From: a virus | Reading direction: 5' to 3' (one strand) | IMG/VR virus record: IMGVR_UViG_3300031658_003389 | Coordinates: 1 to 57,323 of that record | DNA: 57,323 nt | In this document: piece after piece, positions 9,070-17,429 of the stretch | How the letters are laid out: the number at the start of each line of letters is the position of its first letter | How positions within the stretch are numbered: position 1 is the stretch's first letter | Program-made: the position numbers and the translations under genes | The notes under the pieces: generated by a model | The model's database searches: none | The model's input: only the letters and a program-made list of their open reading frames with translations | Told to the model about the DNA's origin: nothing

Positions 9070-9696
9070 ATGTTACACAACCCATACAAAATAGTAAGAA
9101 TGTTTGAAGAGGAGATAGCTCATTATACTGGAGCACCTTATGCTATCTCAGTAGATAGTTGTACAAACGCATTATTTTTAGCTTGTAAGTATTTGGAAGT
9201 AACGGAAGTTACAATTCCATCACAAACTTACTTATCAGTACCACAATCAATCACACACGCTGGTGGTGAGGTTATCTTTGATAAGAGAGCAGAAGCAAAT
9301 CATTGGAAAGGTATGTATCAATTAAAACCATATCCTATTTGGGATGCGGCTAAGAGATTGACATCTGATATGTATGTACCTGGTCAATTTATGACTTTAT
9401 CATTTCATATTAAAAAACTACTTCCTATTTGGAAAGGTGGTATGATTCTAACCGATGATGCTGAAGCAGCAGATTGGTTTAAGAAAGCAAGATATGAAGG
9501 AAGAAGTGAAAAGTACTATAAGGATGATGATATTACATTTCATGGTTGGAATATGTATATGACTCCACAACAAGCTGCACATGGATTATCTATGTTTCAA
9601 AACTACCCAGAAAGTATGAGTGATTTAGGTGAAGATAATGGTTATAGAGATTTAACCGAATTCACTATATTCAAAGATACTAAAACAATACAATAA
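9070..9696 (+). CDS. DegT/DnrJ/EryC1-type PLP aminotransferase, shortened
   Basis: A 208-residue protein from ATG 9070 (the longer frame runs inside the GNAT gene). EEEIAHYTGAPYAISVDSCTNALFLA and TIPSQTYLSVPQSITHAGGEVIF are the PLP and sugar-binding loops. SFHIKKLLPIWKGGMILTDD aligns with the catalytic lysine segment, with K116 in the internal-aldimine position; the usual E of EGG is K. Normal members are about 370 residues, so the C-terminal small domain is missing. It ends with a clean TAATG junction to the next gene rather than an obvious frameshift. Confidence 0.8.
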   Translation: MLHNPYKIVRMFEEEIAHYTGAPYAISVDSCTNALFLACKYLEVTEVTIPSQTYLSVPQSITHAGGEVIFDKRAEANHWKGMYQLKPYPIWDAAKRLTSDMYVPGQFMTLSFHIKKLLPIWKGGMILTDDAEAADWFKKARYEGRSEKYYKDDDITFHGWNMYMTPQQAAHGLSMFQNYPESMSDLGEDNGYRDLTEFTIFKDTKTIQ

Positions 9697-10421
9697 TGAA
9701 AGCAGCTTTATGTTTACATGGGTTATTTGATTCTTCGGTGGATATCAGTTCTACTGGAATGGATGGGTATAATCACATCAAAAAGAATATCATAGATGTC
9801 ATTGATACTGATGTATTTGTACATAGTTGGGAAACTGAAAATATGAACACTATAAATAAATTGTACAATCCCAAATTATCTATATTTGAGGGGCAGAAAG
9901 ATTTTAGTAGTATTATTAGTACCAATGGATTAAATACATTAACATCACCTCCCAGAGCACCACAATCAGTTTTATCACATCTTTATAGTGTAACTGAATC
10001 TATGAAATTAGCATTCCAAACGGATACTAAATATGATGTTATAATTAAAGCAAGATTTGATTTAGGTAGGATTAATAGAAATACATCTGGACCAGGTTTC
10101 ACTAACCCATATCCAGTTCAATGTATTAATTTTAAAAGTAATATTGAAGATGATAAAATTTATATGGCAGATTGGCAATACTTTCATATGGGACCTGCTG
10201 ATATGTGGTTTTATGGTTCATCTGATGTGATGAAACACTTTACAACTTTATATAAATCATTGGAAGATAATATGAAGCTTGGTGGTGATTTTCATAAATT
10301 TGCATATAATATAGAAAAAAATCCAAACGATTTATCTAATTCAATTGCCTTTTACAAATGGTGGATGATGGAAAACGAACTTTGGGATAAACGAATAAAT
10401 TTAAATACAATATGGGAATAA
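9696..10421 (+). CDS. Glycosyltransferase-like protein (ALCLHG family)
   Basis: A 241-residue protein related by eye to the C-terminal half of the fusion protein at 29996-31513. Both begin with a strand of the A-[LI]-C-[LF]-x-G type, have DVFVHSW/DVYASFW, and later YDVIIKARFDLG/YDIVIRARTDIFF, the likely acidic metal motif. Such proteins are common in polysaccharide loci and are treated as GT-A-like transferases. The substrate is unknown. Confidence 0.55.
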   Translation: MKAALCLHGLFDSSVDISSTGMDGYNHIKKNIIDVIDTDVFVHSWETENMNTINKLYNPKLSIFEGQKDFSSIISTNGLNTLTSPPRAPQSVLSHLYSVTESMKLAFQTDTKYDVIIKARFDLGRINRNTSGPGFTNPYPVQCINFKSNIEDDKIYMADWQYFHMGPADMWFYGSSDVMKHFTTLYKSLEDNMKLGGDFHKFAYNIEKNPNDLSNSIAFYKWWMMENELWDKRINLNTIWE

Positions 10422-11098
10422 ACGTACCAATAGTAGTTTATACACACACCGATATGGTTGATACTTGGGAGATGTTTTTTGAACAACTCAAAAAATATTT
10501 ACCTAATAATAAAATATATGTTGCAATTAATGAAGAGCATGATTACTTATCAAATTATACTCAAATAACATATGATGATAATAGTAAATACTCAATACGA
10601 TGGCTAGAGGTACTATCTAAATTAGATGTAGAAACATTTCTATTTTTGCATGAGGATATGATATTATTTGATGATGTTAAATTTGATTATATTCAAAAAT
10701 ATTATGATTTGGTAAATAATGATATGGTTACATCAATAAAACTCATTTACACAACTTCATATGAATTACCATCTGAAATTGATAATACATTAGTAAAAGC
10801 TGTTTTTTCTATTCAACCCACTTTGATAAACCGAAAATATTTCGTATCTTTGTGTAAATCAGTAGGAGCTGTAAACATATGGGAATTTGAAGCGGCAGTT
10901 CAACCTAGCGAAACTGATTATATGGTAAAGTTGGGTAACGAAACACTAAGAGGTGAATTTCATTGTGATAGTAGTGTATTCCCTTACATAGCAACAGCTA
11001 TTAATAAAGGTAAGTGGAATATGGGTGAGTATAGGGATGAATTGGATAAATTATTTGGGAAGTATAATATCAACCCATTTGAAAGAGGAATAGTATGA
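10412..11098 (+). CDS. Putative GT-A-like glycosyltransferase
   Basis: A 228-residue protein with a GT-A-like outline: NVPIVVYTHTDMVDTWEMFFEQL as the first strand and helix, then ETFLFLHEDMILFDDV where HED would be the metal-binding triad. TLINRKYFVSL and WEFEAAVQPSETDYM resemble acceptor-site segments. It overlaps its neighbours on both sides. No family is recognised with certainty. Confidence 0.5.
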   Translation: MGINVPIVVYTHTDMVDTWEMFFEQLKKYLPNNKIYVAINEEHDYLSNYTQITYDDNSKYSIRWLEVLSKLDVETFLFLHEDMILFDDVKFDYIQKYYDLVNNDMVTSIKLIYTTSYELPSEIDNTLVKAVFSIQPTLINRKYFVSLCKSVGAVNIWEFEAAVQPSETDYMVKLGNETLRGEFHCDSSVFPYIATAINKGKWNMGEYRDELDKLFGKYNINPFERGIV

Positions 11099-12462
11099 AA
11101 ACAAAATTAGTAATTTACGATTTAGATGGTGTATTGGTTGAGGCTAAAAACATCCACTTTGATGCATTGAACGATGCATTAGGAAAAGAATATGAAATCA
11201 GTTGGGCTGAGCACCTATCAACTTATGATGGTTTAAAAACAAATCAAAAGTTAGAGATGTTGAGTGAGAACAAAGGTTTACCAACTGAACAACATTCTGA
11301 TATTTGGGAAAAGAAACAAAAGTACACATTGAAAATGTTGAAAGAGTTAAAACCCAATATAGAATTGCAATCGTTAATGAGTTCATTGGTTGATGATGGG
11401 TATAAGATTGCAGTTTGTTCTAACTCAATTAGAAAGACTGTACTGACAGTTCTATCTAAATTGGGTATAATGGAATATATGGATTTAGTTATATCTAATG
11501 AAGATGTTAAAAACTCTAAACCACATCCAGAAATGTATTGGAAAGCAATATCAATGATGAGTTGTTTACCCGGTGAAACTTTAATTGTAGAAGATTCACC
11601 ATACGGATTACTTGCAGCATCTCGTTCTAACTCACACATTCTTAGAGTAAAGAACCCAGATGAAGTAACATATGATAATATATACAAAAAGTTAAAAGAA
11701 ATTAAAATGGGAAAAACAAATGATAAACCCAAGTGGGTAGATGAAAAGCTGAATGTATTAATACCAATGGCGGGGGCTGGAAGTAGGTTCGCTACTGCTG
11801 GATATACATTCCCAAAACCACTAATAGATGTGGAGGGTAAACCTATGATTCAATTGGTAGTTGAGAATTTGAACATAGATGCAAATTACATATATGTAGT
11901 TCAGAAATCACATAGAGAAAAATTCAACTTAGATACCTTACTAAATCTAATAACACCAAATTGTACTATTGTAGAAGTTGATGGTGTAACTGAGGGGGCT
12001 GCTTGTACTGCTTTATTGGCTAAAGAATTTATTGATAATGGTAATCCATTGTTCTTCGCTAATTCTGACCAATTTGTAGAATGGGATTCAAATGAGTTTT
12101 TCTACAAAATGAATGAGAATGATTGCGATGGTGGTATTCCAGTGTTTCGTTCAACCCACCCTAAGTGGAGTTTTGCTAAGTTAGATGAAGATGGGTTCGT
12201 AACTGAAGTACAAGAAAAGAATCCAATCTCAGATTTAGCAACCATTGGTTTCTACTATTGGAAGCAAGGTTCTGATTTTGTGAAATACTCAGAAGAGATG
12301 ATTGAGCAAGAAATCAGAGTAAATGGTGAATTCTATGTATGTCCTGTTTATAATAACGCTATCAAAGGCGGATTAAAGGTGAGAACATTTGATACACCTA
12401 AAATGTGGGGATTGGGAACCCCTGAAGATTTAAAACATTATTTAGAAAATTATGGTAAATAA
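11095..12462 (+). CDS. HAD phosphatase-sugar nucleotidyltransferase fusion
   Basis: A 455-residue bifunctional protein. Residues 1 to about 200 are a HAD phosphatase of the beta-phosphoglucomutase type: VIYDLDGVLVEA with nucleophile D9 and acid D11, AVCSNS, then SKPHPEMYW and VEDSPYG. Residues from about 218 are a nucleotidyltransferase: LIPMAGAGSRF, TFPKPLIDVEGKPMI, NSDQFVEWD, and a GLGTPEDL-type end. Together they could make an NDP-activated sugar or polyol from a phosphorylated precursor; the direction is inferred. Confidence 0.85.
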   Translation: MKTKLVIYDLDGVLVEAKNIHFDALNDALGKEYEISWAEHLSTYDGLKTNQKLEMLSENKGLPTEQHSDIWEKKQKYTLKMLKELKPNIELQSLMSSLVDDGYKIAVCSNSIRKTVLTVLSKLGIMEYMDLVISNEDVKNSKPHPEMYWKAISMMSCLPGETLIVEDSPYGLLAASRSNSHILRVKNPDEVTYDNIYKKLKEIKMGKTNDKPKWVDEKLNVLIPMAGAGSRFATAGYTFPKPLIDVEGKPMIQLVVENLNIDANYIYVVQKSHREKFNLDTLLNLITPNCTIVEVDGVTEGAACTALLAKEFIDNGNPLFFANSDQFVEWDSNEFFYKMNENDCDGGIPVFRSTHPKWSFAKLDEDGFVTEVQEKNPISDLATIGFYYWKQGSDFVKYSEEMIEQEIRVNGEFYVCPVYNNAIKGGLKVRTFDTPKMWGLGTPEDLKHYLENYGK

Positions 12463-13144
12463 AAGTAACAGTTATACAAATATGCAGAAGAATCAATATT
12501 CTTCTGGAACAAGTAATCATCCGGAGCATAATGATAATCCAAATTATTGGGATATCCTATTGAGTGATTTGAAAGATTCGGATAAATGGTCTGGTAAGAA
12601 CGCATTAGATTTCGCAAGTGGTAAAGGTAGGAATGTATCAAATATGTTATCTACCTGTAATTGGAATAGAGTTGATGGTGTGGATATATCGGAAGGTAAT
12701 ATTGAATTTTGTAAAAGTTGGCACAACTCTAAATTAAGTAATTGGTATTGTAATAATGGAACTGATGTATCTGAGATAAATGATAATGAATATGATTTCA
12801 TAATGTCAACAATAGCACTACAACATATACCAGTATATGATATTAGAAAATCATTGATTACTGATTTACTTCGTACTCTTAAACCAGGTGGATTATTTTC
12901 ATTTCAAATGGGATTTGGTGAAGGGTTGGAATCACCAATAGGACCAAGAAGTGCATACTATACAAACTTCTATGATGCACAAGCAACCAACTCCGCTCAC
13001 GATGTTAGGGTACATAATGAATCTGATGTAATTGAGGATTTAACAAATATTGGATATACAAACATAACAACTGAAGTTAGAGAATCATTTTCAGATAGTG
13101 GGCACCCACAATGGATTTATGTAAAAGCTTATAAACCACAATAA
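12452..13144 (+). CDS. Class I SAM-dependent methyltransferase
   Basis: A 230-residue protein. ALDFASGKGRNVSNML is motif I (SAM binding), RVDGVDISEGNIEFC holds the acidic ribose-binding residue, NEYDFIMSTIALQHIP is motif II/III and LLRTLKPGGLFSFQM is the post-core motif. It probably methylates a sugar or glycan acceptor, as expected in this operon. The ATG overlaps the upstream gene by 11 bp. Confidence 0.8.
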   Translation: MVNKSNSYTNMQKNQYSSGTSNHPEHNDNPNYWDILLSDLKDSDKWSGKNALDFASGKGRNVSNMLSTCNWNRVDGVDISEGNIEFCKSWHNSKLSNWYCNNGTDVSEINDNEYDFIMSTIALQHIPVYDIRKSLITDLLRTLKPGGLFSFQMGFGEGLESPIGPRSAYYTNFYDAQATNSAHDVRVHNESDVIEDLTNIGYTNITTEVRESFSDSGHPQWIYVKAYKPQ

Positions 13145-14382
13145 TGACAAATTATCAAAGAATAACATTCGTAATACCTTGTAGAAGTAATCTACCATAT
13201 CTACAACAAGCCGTAGGTTCTATTGAAGAACACTATGGTAGTGAACATGATATCGTAATATTGGATGATGCTTCTGATGATAATAGTTGGGAGTGGATTG
13301 AAAGTTACGCAGATGGTAAAGATAATATCATCACATATAGAAACGATAGTGGTGATAGAGTTGGGCATACTGTATTGTATGATGTTGGGTTTAAGTTGGC
13401 TAAGACTCCAATTGTATCAATATTACATTCAGATATGGTAGTAACACCAATGTACGTTCAGAATACATTAAAACACCTTACACCAATGAGTGTAGTATCG
13501 GCAACTCGTATCGAACCACCTCTACATCCACCTGGGCCTGAAAAGTACGTTAGGAACTTTGGCATGGAAGTGGATGAGTTTACTAATCAGAAAGATGAAT
13601 TCTTAGAGTTTGTAAATTCTAAAGAGTTGATTGATAGAGATAAAACATCAATGGGTATCTTTGCACCTTGGGTAATGTATAAAGAAGATTTTACATCAAT
13701 CGGTGGACATGACTTCTTATTCGCACCTATGGAATTGGAAGATTCTGATATCTTCAATAGATTTCATTTAAATGGATATAAGTTAATTCAGAGTAGAGAT
13801 GCATATGTGTATCATATGACTTGTAGAGGAAGCAGGTTTAAAGATGGTATTGAAATTGAAAAAGAGATTCCATTACCTGATGGAACTATTTGGTACAAAC
13901 CAAAAGATTCAGAAGAATATACAAAACTAAGACAAACTAAGTTCAAAGAGTGGTGGAGAAAATGGCATATTGATGTGTTGCATGATGATAATATGTTACC
14001 AATTGTACCAAAACGATACAATACGGGTTTTGTTGTTAAAAATTGTAATACACAGCTATTATCAATATTAGAACCTTGGTGTGATACTATATATGTAGAT
14101 TGTGAATATGGTGCTTATGTAGCATTGGAAAATAAACAATCTGAATATGATATAACTGATAGAGTTAAACCATTTGATAATGAAAAAAATAATGATATAA
14201 TCATTTCGTTTGATGCAACTAAAATCACACAAGAACATTTTGCTGAGTTTATTAAAAGGTTACCTTTTATAATTGAGGAAACTGATACATTTGGAAGTTT
14301 CTCATTTGATATATTTGATATATACATCAAATCTTTGAAAACCATTGATATGATTAAACCACATTTTAAAAACGTATTTTAA
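13144..14382 (+). CDS. GT2 glycosyltransferase with extra C-terminal domain
   Basis: A 412-residue protein. Residues 1 to about 260 are a standard GT2 domain: ITFVIPCRSNLPYLQQAVGSI, IVILDDASDDNSWEW, VSILHSDMVVTP with the D-x-D-equivalent HSDM, and APMELEDSDIFNRF with the ED motif. Residues from about 285 form a further ~125-residue domain (YNTGFVVKNCNTQLLSILEPW onward) not usual in the family. It may be an acceptor or partner-binding module. Confidence 0.8.
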   Translation: MTNYQRITFVIPCRSNLPYLQQAVGSIEEHYGSEHDIVILDDASDDNSWEWIESYADGKDNIITYRNDSGDRVGHTVLYDVGFKLAKTPIVSILHSDMVVTPMYVQNTLKHLTPMSVVSATRIEPPLHPPGPEKYVRNFGMEVDEFTNQKDEFLEFVNSKELIDRDKTSMGIFAPWVMYKEDFTSIGGHDFLFAPMELEDSDIFNRFHLNGYKLIQSRDAYVYHMTCRGSRFKDGIEIEKEIPLPDGTIWYKPKDSEEYTKLRQTKFKEWWRKWHIDVLHDDNMLPIVPKRYNTGFVVKNCNTQLLSILEPWCDTIYVDCEYGAYVALENKQSEYDITDRVKPFDNEKNNDIIISFDATKITQEHFAEFIKRLPFIIEETDTFGSFSFDIFDIYIKSLKTIDMIKPHFKNVF

Positions 14383-15248
14383 TGAGTAAGAAAACATTAG
14401 TGTGTATTCACATCATGCCAAATGAAATAGAGATGTTTCAAACCTTTATGATTCAATATCGTAAGGCACTTATGTATTGTAAGGATTATGAGGTGTACAT
14501 AAAGGCAACTTTAAACCTAAATCCAAAATTGACTGATTGGGATAAAAGTGAATTAAAGCAAGATTATTTCATTAAGATATTTAATGAACAATTTCAATAT
14601 AAGGAAATACATCAACTTAATGAAATAATATTAGATGATTCTATGTGGGGTACGACTCAACAAAAACGAGAATCGATTAAGATTGATTACTTTGACCAAT
14701 TCGTATTTGTAGATACTGATATAGTTCTCCACGAATTCCAATTATTATATCAGCTCAAAGCAGCTGAACCATTAAATGGCAAATTTATAGTTTCACCTGC
14801 ATTACCTAAATGGTTTGATGATAGTTGGAATGTATTGACTTGTAGTGGTATGGAAAATATTGCTTTCAATACTAAGGAAACATTAGATAGTGTATATCTA
14901 CAACAACCAACTGAGTTGAATATGAAATCAACACCCTACATTAAATTCGGATGTGGTATGCACACATTATATTCTAGAGAGTTTTGGCAGTTCATTGGAA
15001 TACCTGAATCATTTGGAGGATATGGACCCGAAGATACTTTTGCAATGGTAGCATCTACTAGAGCAAACGAACGTGGATATAATATCAAACAATATGTCTT
15101 AGATGGGTTATACATCACCGAAGATTACTTTAATAGGGAACCTACCATTAAAGATAAAATCACTAAAGCTGATTTAAAAGAGGATTTCTACGAAACAGCT
15201 AAATCACATTACACACAAGAAATGTTACAATTCATCAGTACACTTTAA
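14382..15248 (+). CDS. GT-A glycosyltransferase, galactosyltransferase-like
   Basis: A 288-residue protein closing the glycan operon. FVFVDTDIVLHEF carries the D-x-D metal motif. IPESFGGYGPEDTFAMVA matches the G-G/Y-G-x-E-D segment of galactosyl/N-acetylgalactosaminyltransferase-like enzymes, where the E-D pair is catalytic. No transmembrane segment is seen, so it should be cytoplasmic. Confidence 0.7.
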   Translation: MSKKTLVCIHIMPNEIEMFQTFMIQYRKALMYCKDYEVYIKATLNLNPKLTDWDKSELKQDYFIKIFNEQFQYKEIHQLNEIILDDSMWGTTQQKRESIKIDYFDQFVFVDTDIVLHEFQLLYQLKAAEPLNGKFIVSPALPKWFDDSWNVLTCSGMENIAFNTKETLDSVYLQQPTELNMKSTPYIKFGCGMHTLYSREFWQFIGIPESFGGYGPEDTFAMVASTRANERGYNIKQYVLDGLYITEDYFNREPTIKDKITKADLKEDFYETAKSHYTQEMLQFISTL

Positions 15249-15327
15249 TCGTTTCTATTCAATATCAATATTTATACCCAAATAGGTTATGTTAATTGGT
15301 TACTTAAATTAACTAAACAAACATATT

Positions 15328-15558
15328 ATGGCATTTAAAGATATTTTTAAAGACAAAAACGATTATAACGAAAAAAACATTGTAGGATTCGCATCATTCG
15401 CAGTAATGGCAGTATTCGCAGCAGCGGATATCATAACTGGAATTATTGGTACTGAACTAATAATAGATGATACTGTATTCAATTCATTCGTAATTATTAC
15501 TTTAGGCTCTTTTGGAATCGATGGTGTAACCAAGATATTTAAAAAAGACGAACAATAA
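15328..15558 (+). CDS. Small holin-like membrane protein
   Basis: A 76-residue protein with a charged N-terminus, two hydrophobic segments (about residues 20-42 and 50-66) and a lysine-rich C-terminus (KIFKKDEQ). Size, topology and place at the head of the late/virion region fit a phage holin, but no lysin lies beside it, so another small membrane protein is possible. Confidence 0.5.
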   Translation: MAFKDIFKDKNDYNEKNIVGFASFAVMAVFAAADIITGIIGTELIIDDTVFNSFVIITLGSFGIDGVTKIFKKDEQ

Positions 15559-15651
15559 TGATAAAAGGTAACCTCAACCTATTGGGGTTGCTGAATCATT
15601 AAATAAAATTATCTTTATATTTATTATAGAGGTAGTATAAAATAAGAAATT

Positions 15652-16197
15652 ATGAAACTAATAGAACAACATTTAATTGAAAAGTTTGAGGAAAGATTTA
15701 CCATTGAACAATTGGTAGAAGCTGGTATTCCTAAACTTTATATGAAAATGGAAGCAGTTAAAAAAGTTATTAAGGAGTTAGAAGCCGATAGAAAGAAAGT
15801 GGTGGTACCTTATAATAATGAGAAGGACCCTACTAAGAAATTAAAACTTCTTAATATCCTAAAGGATTTAACTAAAAAAATAAACGCACGTAGAAAGAAT
15901 CTTATCCAAATGCAAGATATGGAAGATAAGTATGTTTCTAAATTAGGTGTTGATGATGAACTAAAATTGGAAGATACTGATATCGGACATCAGGATGATG
16001 AACCGGGTATGTTAAGAGCTGATTTAAGTACCATCGAACGATACGCAGATGAGTTGGGAGAAATGATGGTTGAGTTTGAAGAAAGTGGAAAAGAGATTGA
16101 CTTACCACATTGGTGGCAAGCTAAAGTTATCAAAGCAAAAGATTACCTAATAGGTGCAAAACATTACCTTAGAGCAGAATTAGAAAAAGGAAAATAA
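15652..16197 (+). CDS. Phage structural-type protein with WWQAK C-terminal motif
   Basis: A 181-residue charged, helical protein. The end (LPHWWQAKVIKAKDYLIGAK) is a motif I recognise as recurrent at the C-terminus of proteins in marine T4-like phages, usually near virion genes. Near the N-terminus, QLVEAG fits a T4 gp21-type prohead protease site (L/I/V-x-E before A/G), which would remove about 24 residues. The middle is strongly coiled-coil-like. A head-associated role is inferred. Confidence 0.55.
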   Translation: MKLIEQHLIEKFEERFTIEQLVEAGIPKLYMKMEAVKKVIKELEADRKKVVVPYNNEKDPTKKLKLLNILKDLTKKINARRKNLIQMQDMEDKYVSKLGVDDELKLEDTDIGHQDDEPGMLRADLSTIERYADELGEMMVEFEESGKEIDLPHWWQAKVIKAKDYLIGAKHYLRAELEKGK

Positions 16198-16205
16198 CAA
16201 CAACT

Positions 16206-16538
16206 ATGCAAACTGAATCAATATACGCAGTATTTATCACATTAGCCACAGTCTTAGGTTCAGCCGGAGCTTGGAGGTTTTATGAGAAACGTGCTCAATA
16301 CAAAAAAGAAGAAGAAGATTTCATCAAAGATGATTGCGCAAAGCGTATTGATAGGTTGGAGGAATTATTGGAACGTAGCTCAAACGAAAAAGATGACTTA
16401 CGAGAAAAGATATTACAACTCACAAAGGATTTAGCAGAACTTAGTGTTAAAGTACAATATTTAGAAAAAGAAAACCTAAGATTATTGGAATTAAATAATC
16501 AGGCTTTTATTAATCAAAATTTGGATAAGTTAAAATAA
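16206..16538 (+). CDS. Membrane-anchored coiled-coil protein
   Basis: A 110-residue protein: an N-terminal transmembrane segment (about residues 5-24), then a long heptad-rich helix (RIDRLEELLERSSNEKDDL onward to the end). This is the topology of inner-membrane spanins (Rz-like) and of some phage membrane scaffolds. No outer-membrane spanin partner with a lipobox is adjacent, so the spanin reading is tentative. Confidence 0.5.
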   Translation: MQTESIYAVFITLATVLGSAGAWRFYEKRAQYKKEEEDFIKDDCAKRIDRLEELLERSSNEKDDLREKILQLTKDLAELSVKVQYLEKENLRLLELNNQAFINQNLDKLK

Positions 16539-16551
16539 TTTCGTATATTAG
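16520..16551 (+). promoter_or_regulatory. Bacteroidota-type promoter
   Basis: TTTG at 16520, exactly 20 bp, then TATATTAG at 16544. The -7 box abuts the ATG at 16553, so transcripts would start at or after that codon and would favour the in-frame ATG at 16577 of the HAD gene. Confidence 0.6.
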
Positions 16552-16552
16552 T

Positions 16553-17107
16553 ATGTTGATAAAAGAGCAAGAAGATATGATAGCACGAAGTTTACTTACT
16601 GAAAAAAAGAGTTTAAGAGTTTTTGATTTTGATGATACTCTTGTAAAAACAACTTCATTCATATACATCACTCATTCGGATGGTAAAAAATCAAAACTAA
16701 CTCCGGGTGAATACGCAGTTTACGATGAAAAGGATGGTGATGATTTTGATTTTTCAGATTTCAACAAAGTTAAAGACCCAAAGGAAATAAAAAGTATTAC
16801 TAAGATTTTAAGAAGAGTAATGATGAGTAGTGGTGGTAGTGGTGTTTATATCTTAACTGCTAGAGCAGCATACAAACCTATTAAGAAGTATCTAAAAGAT
16901 ATTGGAGTAAATTCCAATAAAATATATGTAGTAGCATTAGCATCCAATAACCCGAAAGATAAAGCTGATTGGATAGAAGATAAAATCGATAACGAAGGTT
17001 ACGATGATGTGTATTTTGCTGATGATTCCAAAAAGAACGTAGATGCAACTAAGAAGATGTTGAGAGGTAAGGATGTACGTTGGCGAGTTCAACATATAAA
17101 ACACTAA
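16553..17107 (+). CDS. HAD-superfamily phosphatase
   Basis: A 184-residue protein (176 if the in-frame ATG 16577 is used). LRVFDFDDTLVKT is HAD motif I with the D-x-D pair, GVYILTARAAYKPI is motif II, and DVYFADDSKKNVDATK is motif IV. The N-terminal leader IARSLLTEKKS carries an LxE sequence before the catalytic domain, resembling a capsid-targeting leader, but the following K does not fit the A/G rule. The substrate is unknown; phage HAD enzymes include 3'-nucleic-acid phosphatases. Confidence 0.75.
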   Translation: MLIKEQEDMIARSLLTEKKSLRVFDFDDTLVKTTSFIYITHSDGKKSKLTPGEYAVYDEKDGDDFDFSDFNKVKDPKEIKSITKILRRVMMSSGGSGVYILTARAAYKPIKKYLKDIGVNSNKIYVVALASNNPKDKADWIEDKIDNEGYDDVYFADDSKKNVDATKKMLRGKDVRWRVQHIKH

Positions 17108-17140
17108 AAAACTATATTTATAATATAATAACAATTAAGT

Positions 17141-17428
17141 ATGAAAATCAATATTAAAGCAGGTGGTAAAACTCACAAAGTTGAGTTTAAGTTTATACCC
17201 CAACTAAAAAACAAAGGGTTAATCGCTATCGCAAAAAGTTCTAAAGAATTGGATGCACTTCAGTTAGCTATCGCAGATAGAGCTGGTGGTGATGAACTGA
17301 TTGATTATATCATATTAAAAGAATTAGATAAGAAATTAAAATTACCTGTTGAAATTGACCATAGTTATGATGGTGCTGGATACGGATTTGTATTTGATTT
17401 CTACACAATAGCAAAAAAACTAAATTAA
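17141..17428 (+). CDS. Hypothetical protein
   Basis: A 95-residue soluble alpha/beta protein that I cannot place. It has an N-terminal strand-rich part (MKINIKAGGKTHKVEFKFIP) and a glycine-rich end (HSYDGAGYGFVFDFYTIAKKL). It is one base away from the tagged polyprotein, so it is probably co-transcribed and late. A TATATTTAT box lies 28 bp upstream of the ATG. Confidence 0.55.
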   Translation: MKINIKAGGKTHKVEFKFIPQLKNKGLIAIAKSSKELDALQLAIADRAGGDELIDYIILKELDKKLKLPVEIDHSYDGAGYGFVFDFYTIAKKLN

Positions 17429-17429
17429 G

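Noticed and set aside
15291-15313. GTTAATT/AATTAAC inverted repeat before the holin-like gene
   Set aside because: Only 7 A+T-rich base pairs with a 9-nt loop, and not seen elsewhere; chance is likely.
15558-15602. 14-codon ORF and a CAACC/GGTTG hairpin after the holin-like gene
   Set aside because: The hairpin lacks a T run and the ORF is too short, so I call neither a terminator nor a gene.
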